Part shown: positions 24,495 through 28,489 of the stretch, one piece after another
Position numbering within the stretch: the first letter of the stretch is position 1
Layout of the letters: each line of letters opens with the position of its first letter
Source of the DNA: CAZGMC01 sp964526565
Lineage (GTDB): Bacteria > Pseudomonadota > Alphaproteobacteria > DSM-16000 > Inquilinaceae
Assembly: GCA_964526565.1 (NCBI GenBank)
Contig: CAZGMC010000058.1
Location: 1-28,489, forward strand
Length of the DNA: 28,489 nucleotides
Direction of reading: 5' to 3'
The notes under the pieces: generated by a model
The model's input: only the letters and a program-made list of their open reading frames with translations
The model's database searches: none
Told to the model about the DNA's origin: nothing
Translations under genes and position numbers: made by a program

Positions 24495-25286
24495 ATGATT
24501 GTCATCCGCTCCCTCGTGTTCAACACGACCTTCTATCTGTGGACGCTGGTCGCCTGCCTGGCCATCGTCTGGACGCTGCCGTTCCCGCGCGGCGTCCTGA
24601 TGGGGTGCGTGCGTTTCTATCTGGCGACCATCCATCTTCTGGAGAAGCACGTCCTGGGCCTGGACTACCGCGTCGAGGGCCTGGAGCGGGTGCCGCCGGC
24701 GCCGTACATCCTGGCCGCCAAGCACCAGTCCACCTGGGAGACCATGAAGCTCCACCGCATCCTGGCCCGCGACGACCCGGCCGTGGTGCTGAAGCAGGAG
24801 CTGATGTGGATCCCGTTCTGGGGCTGGTATGCCGCCAGGGCGCGCATGATCGCGGTCAACCGCGCCGGCCGCGGCAAGGCCATGCACAGCCTGCTGACGG
24901 CGGCGCGGCAGCGGGCCGCCGACGGCCGCGCCATCGCCATCTTCCCCCAGGGCACGCGCGTCGCGCCCGGCACCTGGCAGCCCTACCGCGCCGGGACCTT
25001 CGCCCTGTACGAGGCGCTGGATCTGCCCGTCGTACCGATGGCCCTGAATTCCGGCGTGTTCTGGCCACGCCGCCGATTCCTCAAGCAGCCGGGCACCATT
25101 ACGGTCCGCTTCCTGCCGCCGATCGAGCCGGGGCTGGACCGCCACGCCTTCCGGCACCGGCTGGAGGATGCGCTGGAGGACGCGACCGATGCGCTGGTCG
25201 TCGCCGCCGGCGGCCCGCCGGCCCCGCGTCCGCCCCATGAAGCGCCGGAAGGCACGCCGCAGGCCGCGGCCGCCGGGCAGCCGTGA
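24495..25286 (+). CDS. plsC: 1-acylglycerol-3-phosphate O-acyltransferase, PlsC family
   Basis: A 263-residue membrane-bound acyltransferase that adds the second acyl chain to lysophosphatidic acid in phospholipid synthesis. A hydrophobic N-terminus (residues 5-29) precedes the catalytic HX4E box AAKHQSTWET (His77, Glu82; most family members have HX4D). FPQGTR at 150-155 replaces the usual FPEGTR, and VVPMALNSG follows. Both variants are, to my knowledge, common in alphaproteobacterial members. The C-terminal 30 residues are a Pro/Ala-rich tail. It follows the ydcF-like gene by 48 bp and closes the ftsEX operon. Confidence 0.9.
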   Translation: MIVIRSLVFNTTFYLWTLVACLAIVWTLPFPRGVLMGCVRFYLATIHLLEKHVLGLDYRVEGLERVPPAPYILAAKHQSTWETMKLHRILARDDPAVVLKQELMWIPFWGWYAARARMIAVNRAGRGKAMHSLLTAARQRAADGRAIAIFPQGTRVAPGTWQPYRAGTFALYEALDLPVVPMALNSGVFWPRRRFLKQPGTITVRFLPPIEPGLDRHAFRHRLEDALEDATDALVVAAGGPPAPRPPHEAPEGTPQAAAAGQP

Positions 25287-25314
25287 GTGTCTGGCCGGTC
25301 CCCGCAACGGGCAC

Positions 25315-25329
25315 GAACAGAAATAGAAC
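25315..25329 (+). promoter_or_regulatory. LexA (SOS) box of alphaproteobacterial type
   Basis: GAAC-AGAAATA-GAAC, an exact match to the GTTC-N7-GTTC (reverse GAAC-N7-GAAC) consensus bound by alphaproteobacterial LexA, with the AT-rich spacer usual in such sites. It ends 6 bp before the -35 of the nrdJ promoter, so bound repressor could hinder RNA polymerase. Confidence 0.6.
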
Positions 25330-25335
25330 ATTTGC

Positions 25336-25364
25336 TTGACCGCCGGAATGCCGCAGCCTAGAGT
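25336..25364 (+). promoter_or_regulatory. Sigma70-type promoter of nrdJ
   Basis: TTGACC (25336-25341), a 17-bp spacer and TAGAGT (25359-25364). The -35 matches five of six bases. Transcription would start near 25371, giving a leader of about 43 nt, too short for a riboswitch. Confidence 0.6.
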
Positions 25365-25413
25365 CGCGGCCGCGGCGGCATGGGCCGCGTTGACGGGATG
25401 GCGATCCACCACG

Positions 25414-27708
25414 ATGTCCGGCCTCAGTGATATTTCCCAGCAGATCTGGGACATGAAATACCGCTGGCGCGACCTGGACGGCGCCCCGCGCGATGCGTCG
25501 ATCGAGGACACCTGGCGCCGCGTCGCCCGCGCGCTGGCGGTGCCGGAGGCCGAGCCCGAGGTCTGGGCCGAACGGTTCTACGGAATTCTCGAGACGTTCG
25601 AGTTCCTGCCGGCCGGGCGCATCCTGGCCGGGGCCGGCACCGGGCGCACCGTCACCTTGTTCAACTGCTTCGTTATGGGCCGCGTGCCCGACGACATGGC
25701 GGGGATCTTCGAGCACCTGAAGGAGGCCGCCCTGACCATGCAGCAGGGCGGCGGCATCGGCTACGACTTCTCGACCCTGCGGCCCAGGGGGGCGCCGGTG
25801 CTGGGCGTCGGGGCCGACGCCTCGGGGCCGCTGTCGTTCATGGACGTGTGGGACTCGATGTGCCGCACGATCATGAGCGCCGGGTCGCGCCGCGGCGCCA
25901 TGATGGCCACGCTGCGCTGCGACCACCCCGATATCGAGGACTTCATCGACGCCAAGCGCGATCCCAACCGGCTGCGCATGTTCAACCTGTCGGTGCTGGT
26001 CACCGACCGCTTCGTCCGCGCCCTGGAGCGCGACGCGCCTTGGGACTTGGTGTTCAACGGCAAGATCCACCGCACGCTGCGCGCCCGCGACCTGTGGGAC
26101 CGCATCACCCGCGCCACCTACGACTACGCCGAGCCGGGCGTGATCTTCATCGACCGCATCAACAAGCTGAACAACCTGAGTTATTGCGAAACAATTTTTT
26201 CTACCAATCCTTGCGGAGAGCAGCCACTCCCCCCGTATGGCGCGTGTCTGCTGGCCTCGGTGAACCTGGCGCGGCTGGTGCGGGAGCCGTTCACGGACCG
26301 GGCGCGGCTCGACAGTGCGCGGCTGGAGGAGATCGTGCCGGTCGCCGTGCGGCTGATGGACAACGTGATCGACGTGTCCGGCTATCCGCTGCCGGCTCAG
26401 GCGGAGGAGGCGCGCACCAAGCGGCGCATCGGGCTCGGCGTCACCGGCCTGGCCGACGCGCTGATCCTGTGCGGCGTGCACTACGGTACGGAAGAGGCGG
26501 CGGTGCTGACCCGGCAGTGGCTGGAGATCGTGCGCAATGCCGCCTACCGCGCCTCGGTGGCGCTGGCCGCGGAGAAGGGCACGTTCCCGGTGTTCGACCG
26601 TGACGCCTATCTGGCGCGGCCGATGATCCAGTCGCTCGACGACGAGCTGCGCGCCGAGATCGCCGGCCACGGCATCCGCAACGCCCTGATCACCTCGATC
26701 GCCCCGACCGGCACCATTTCGCTGCTGGCCGACAACGTGTCCTCGGGCATCGAGCCGGTGTTCGCCCGCCAGTTCAACCGCACCGTGCTGCTGCCCGACG
26801 GCGCGCGCCGCACCGAGGAGGTGGAGGACTACGCCTACCGCCTGTTCCGCAGGCTGCACGGGCCGGACGCGCCGCTGCCCGACGCCTTCGTGGAGACCGC
26901 GGGGTTGGCGCCGCACCAGCACCTCGCCATCCAGGCGGCGGCCCAGCCGTTCGTCGACAGCTCCATCAGCAAGACCATCAACTGCCCGGCCGACCTCAAC
27001 TTCGAGGCGTTCAAGGACGTCTATGCCGAGGCCTACCGGCTCGGCTGCAAGGGCTGCACGACCTACCGGCCCAACCCGGTCACCGGCGCCGTGCTGGAGT
27101 TCAAGCCGGAGACGCAGCGCCCGGCCGCCGTGGCCGAGGGCGACGTGGTCTACATGACGCGCCCGCTCGACCGGCCGGAGGCGCTGCCCGGCCGCACCTA
27201 CAAGCTGCGCTGGCCCGACAGCGACCACGCCATCTACGTCACGATCAACGACATCGCCCAGGAGGGCGCGGGCCGCGACCGCCGCTGGCGGCCATTCGAG
27301 GTGTTCATCAACTCCAAGAACATGGAGCACTATGCCTGGACCGTGGCGCTGACGCGCATGATCAGCGCCGTGTTCCGGCGCGGCGGCGACGTGTCGTTCG
27401 TGGTGGATGAGCTGAAGGCGGTGTTCGACCCGCGCGGCGGCCACTGGCTGGACGGCCGCTATGTGCCGTCGCTGCTGGCCGCCATCGGCCAGGTGATCGA
27501 GCGCCACATGGTCGAGATTGGTTTCCTGCCGCCCGACCGTCTGGCCCGCCCGCTGGTCGACGCCGCGGCGGCCGAGGGCGTCACGGCCGAGGCGGTCAAC
27601 GCCGACCAGGCCCCCGGCCGCCAGTGCCCCAAATGCGGCCAGCCGACCCTGCAGCGCCGCGAGGGCTGCGACGTCTGCCCGGAATGCGGCTACAGCCGGT
27701 GCGGCTGA
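25414..27708 (+). CDS. nrdJ: Adenosylcobalamin-dependent (class II) ribonucleotide reductase
   Basis: A 764-residue class II enzyme that reduces ribonucleotides to deoxyribonucleotides using B12, with or without oxygen. LFNCFVMG supplies one redox Cys, and the radical site is NPCGEQPLPPYGAC with Cys267 and Glu269. IAPTGTISLLADNVSSGIEP marks the phosphate-binding loop. A TSCPD-like domain begins near LPGRTYKLRW. The C-terminus has CPKCG and CDVCPECGYSRCG, a zinc- or redox-type Cys tail. The length fits the shorter TSCPD-containing type, not the roughly 1200-residue rhizobial type. ATG 25414 (MSGLSDISQQIWDMKYRWR) is chosen because earlier codons overlap the promoter. Codons 256-278 have sharply different codon use (see the 26179-26247 entry). 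Confidence 0.95.
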   Translation: MSGLSDISQQIWDMKYRWRDLDGAPRDASIEDTWRRVARALAVPEAEPEVWAERFYGILETFEFLPAGRILAGAGTGRTVTLFNCFVMGRVPDDMAGIFEHLKEAALTMQQGGGIGYDFSTLRPRGAPVLGVGADASGPLSFMDVWDSMCRTIMSAGSRRGAMMATLRCDHPDIEDFIDAKRDPNRLRMFNLSVLVTDRFVRALERDAPWDLVFNGKIHRTLRARDLWDRITRATYDYAEPGVIFIDRINKLNNLSYCETIFSTNPCGEQPLPPYGACLLASVNLARLVREPFTDRARLDSARLEEIVPVAVRLMDNVIDVSGYPLPAQAEEARTKRRIGLGVTGLADALILCGVHYGTEEAAVLTRQWLEIVRNAAYRASVALAAEKGTFPVFDRDAYLARPMIQSLDDELRAEIAGHGIRNALITSIAPTGTISLLADNVSSGIEPVFARQFNRTVLLPDGARRTEEVEDYAYRLFRRLHGPDAPLPDAFVETAGLAPHQHLAIQAAAQPFVDSSISKTINCPADLNFEAFKDVYAEAYRLGCKGCTTYRPNPVTGAVLEFKPETQRPAAVAEGDVVYMTRPLDRPEALPGRTYKLRWPDSDHAIYVTINDIAQEGAGRDRRWRPFEVFINSKNMEHYAWTVALTRMISAVFRRGGDVSFVVDELKAVFDPRGGHWLDGRYVPSLLAAIGQVIERHMVEIGFLPPDRLARPLVDAAAAEGVTAEAVNADQAPGRQCPKCGQPTLQRREGCDVCPECGYSRCG
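26179..26247 (+). other. Anomalous AT-rich codon block centred on the nrdJ active-site Cys
   Basis: In codons 256-278, 13 of 23 end in A or T (AGT, TAT, GAA, ACA, ATT, TTT, TCT, AAT, CCT, GGA, CCA, TAT, TGT), while the 20 codons before have none and the 20 after have none. The block spans 69 bp and its midpoint, 26213, is the middle base of the Cys267 codon in NPCGE. The protein sequence remains normal. I infer a small converted tract around a former insertion site of a mobile intein or intron. Constraint on the RNA, or recombination with a foreign nrdJ, are alternatives. Confidence 0.7.
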
Positions 27709-28358
27709 GCCGCATCCGTCTCGTCCTGCCGCTGTGCCACCAGGGCAGCCAGCCGGCGCAGGGCCCGGTCGGCGATGCCGAGCTCGTCGAGGTGGCGGAC
27801 GGTGTTGAACAGGTACTCGCAGTTCGGGCCCATCAGGCCGTGGCCCTGGCAGATCAGCGCCGCCATGTCCTCCGGCTCGGTCAGCAGGCAGTACTGCTCG
27901 TGGCCGGGGCGGGCGACGAAGGTGCAGGCCGGCACGCGGCCCTCCGGCGTCTCGACGCCGAGCAGGGCGGGCCGATAGACCTCGCTGACCATCTCGCGGC
28001 GCCACAAATAGGCCAGCGTCGGCCGCGCCTGGTCCGGCGCCACCTCGAAGGCGACGCCGCGGCAGGCGCCGCCGCGGGCCAGGCCCAGCACCAGCCCCGG
28101 CCGCTCCGGCGTGCCCCGGTAGTGGTGGGAATAGATGCAGAACCGCCGGTGATAGCCGCGCAGCAGGGCGGGCGCCCGCCGCATGAACGGGAACCCGGGG
28201 TTCCACATCAGCGAGCCGTAGCCGAACACCCATAGCGGCGCATCGTCGGCCAGCGGCACATAGTCGTCCGGCGGCCGGTCCGCGGCGGCGGCCGCCGCGC
28301 CGGTCATGCCCGCCCCGTCCGTCCCGCCATCACCGATGCCGAACCCCAATCCGTCCAT
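27690..28358 (-). CDS. ChaC-type gamma-glutamylcyclotransferase
   Basis: A 222-residue protein with the ChaC signature VFGYGSLMWNPGFPF, then RRFCIYSHHYRGTPERPGLVLGL, FEVAPDQARPTLAYLWRREM with the likely catalytic Glu in RRE, and YLFNTVRHLDELGI. ChaC enzymes split glutathione to 5-oxoproline and Cys-Gly. ATG 28358 is chosen for its GGGAG ribosome site. A TTG at 28421 and an ATG at 28307 are alternatives, and the first 30 residues are low-complexity. Its 3' end overlaps the nrdJ 3' end by 19 bp (tail to tail). Confidence 0.9.
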   Translation of the reverse strand: MDGLGFGIGDGGTDGAGMTGAAAAAADRPPDDYVPLADDAPLWVFGYGSLMWNPGFPFMRRAPALLRGYHRRFCIYSHHYRGTPERPGLVLGLARGGACRGVAFEVAPDQARPTLAYLWRREMVSEVYRPALLGVETPEGRVPACTFVARPGHEQYCLLTEPEDMAALICQGHGLMGPNCEYLFNTVRHLDELGIADRALRRLAALVAQRQDETDAAQPHRL

Positions 28359-28489
28359 GCCCGTCTCCCGCTGCAAACCGGCCGCATTGGGGCCGGGAGT
28401 ATGGATCAGGACGGGCGCCAAGGGAAGAGTGCGCTAGCCCGGATTATGCACCTGGGCCGGCAGGCATAGCGTAAAGGCTTGAAAGGGAA
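28359..28489. other. Right-edge spacer upstream of the chaC-like gene
   Basis: No gene seen. It should hold the promoter of the chaC-like gene. The stretch CTAGCCCGGATTATGCACC near 28434-28452 reminds me of ends of some insertion sequences, but nothing further is visible before the window ends. Confidence 0.3.

Noticed and set aside
25336..25413. An upstream extension of nrdJ from a TTG at 25336
   Set aside because: It would start on the -35 element and adds an Ala-rich stretch not typical of the family; the ATG at 25414 gives the normal N-terminus.
25099..28233. A 1044-codon open frame antisense to plsC and nrdJ, and similar long antisense frames at 5855-8020, 9924-12047, 12729-14282 and 16271-19255
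   Set aside because: They mirror well-identified genes on the other strand, have His/Arg/Gly/Ala-rich compositions, and arise because G/C third positions remove stop codons in the antisense frame.

Overview
The window looks like a chromosomal segment of a GC-rich (roughly 70% GC by eye) alphaproteobacterium, most likely of Rhodospirillales type. This rests on the cmk-rpsA-ihfB-lapA order, a PPi-type phosphofructokinase, a CpdR-like response regulator, the ftsE-ftsX-ydcF-plsC cluster with a divergent zinc-ribbon/DUF3426 gene, a B12-dependent ribonucleotide reductase, and a GAAC-N7-GAAC SOS box of the alphaproteobacterial kind. It is mostly housekeeping DNA. There is no phage, plasmid, CRISPR array or intact transposon. 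A 100-N assembly gap lies at 2651-2750.

Layout. 1-3436 (minus strand): cmk (3' end lost in the gap), rpsA with a clear intrinsic terminator, ihfB and the start of a LapA-domain gene. 3576-5258: a rhomboid protease and a DUF1848 protein, divergent with only 15 bp between them. 5259-6427: a long non-coding stretch with a 223-bp inverted-repeat element, other small repeats and one doubtful small ORF. 6428-9669: pgi, tRNA-Glu and PPi-phosphofructokinase, i.e. upper glycolysis around a tRNA. 10023-12280: recJ preceded by yjbQ. 12458-15266: a two-gene unit of a tail-anchored protein-kinase-like protein lacking the catalytic residues and a multi-pass membrane protein. 15463-19003: an alpha/beta hydrolase, a candidate 27-aa CxxC microprotein and a large MscS-type channel. 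19137-21819: a cobalamin-binding BtuF-like protein, a truncated nitroreductase remnant, a CpdR-like response regulator and a zinc-ribbon membrane protein. 22181-25286: ftsE-ftsX-ydcF-plsC, a cell-envelope and division operon. 25315-27708: nrdJ behind a sigma70-like promoter and a LexA-type box. 27690-28358: a ChaC-type gamma-glutamylcyclotransferase, convergent with nrdJ.

Four things stand out. (1) Inside nrdJ a 69-bp block of AT-rich, atypical codons is centred exactly on the active-site Cys of NPCGE, as expected if an intein or intron was once homed there with co-conversion of its flanks and later lost. (2) The pseudokinase and membrane-protein pair is a candidate undescribed signalling or scaffold module. 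(3) A 27-codon ORF with a strong Shine-Dalgarno and a CxxCxHxxH signature follows mscS. (4) Short tandem repeats have expanded in frame in at least five unrelated genes; one such array in cmk abuts the assembly gap.
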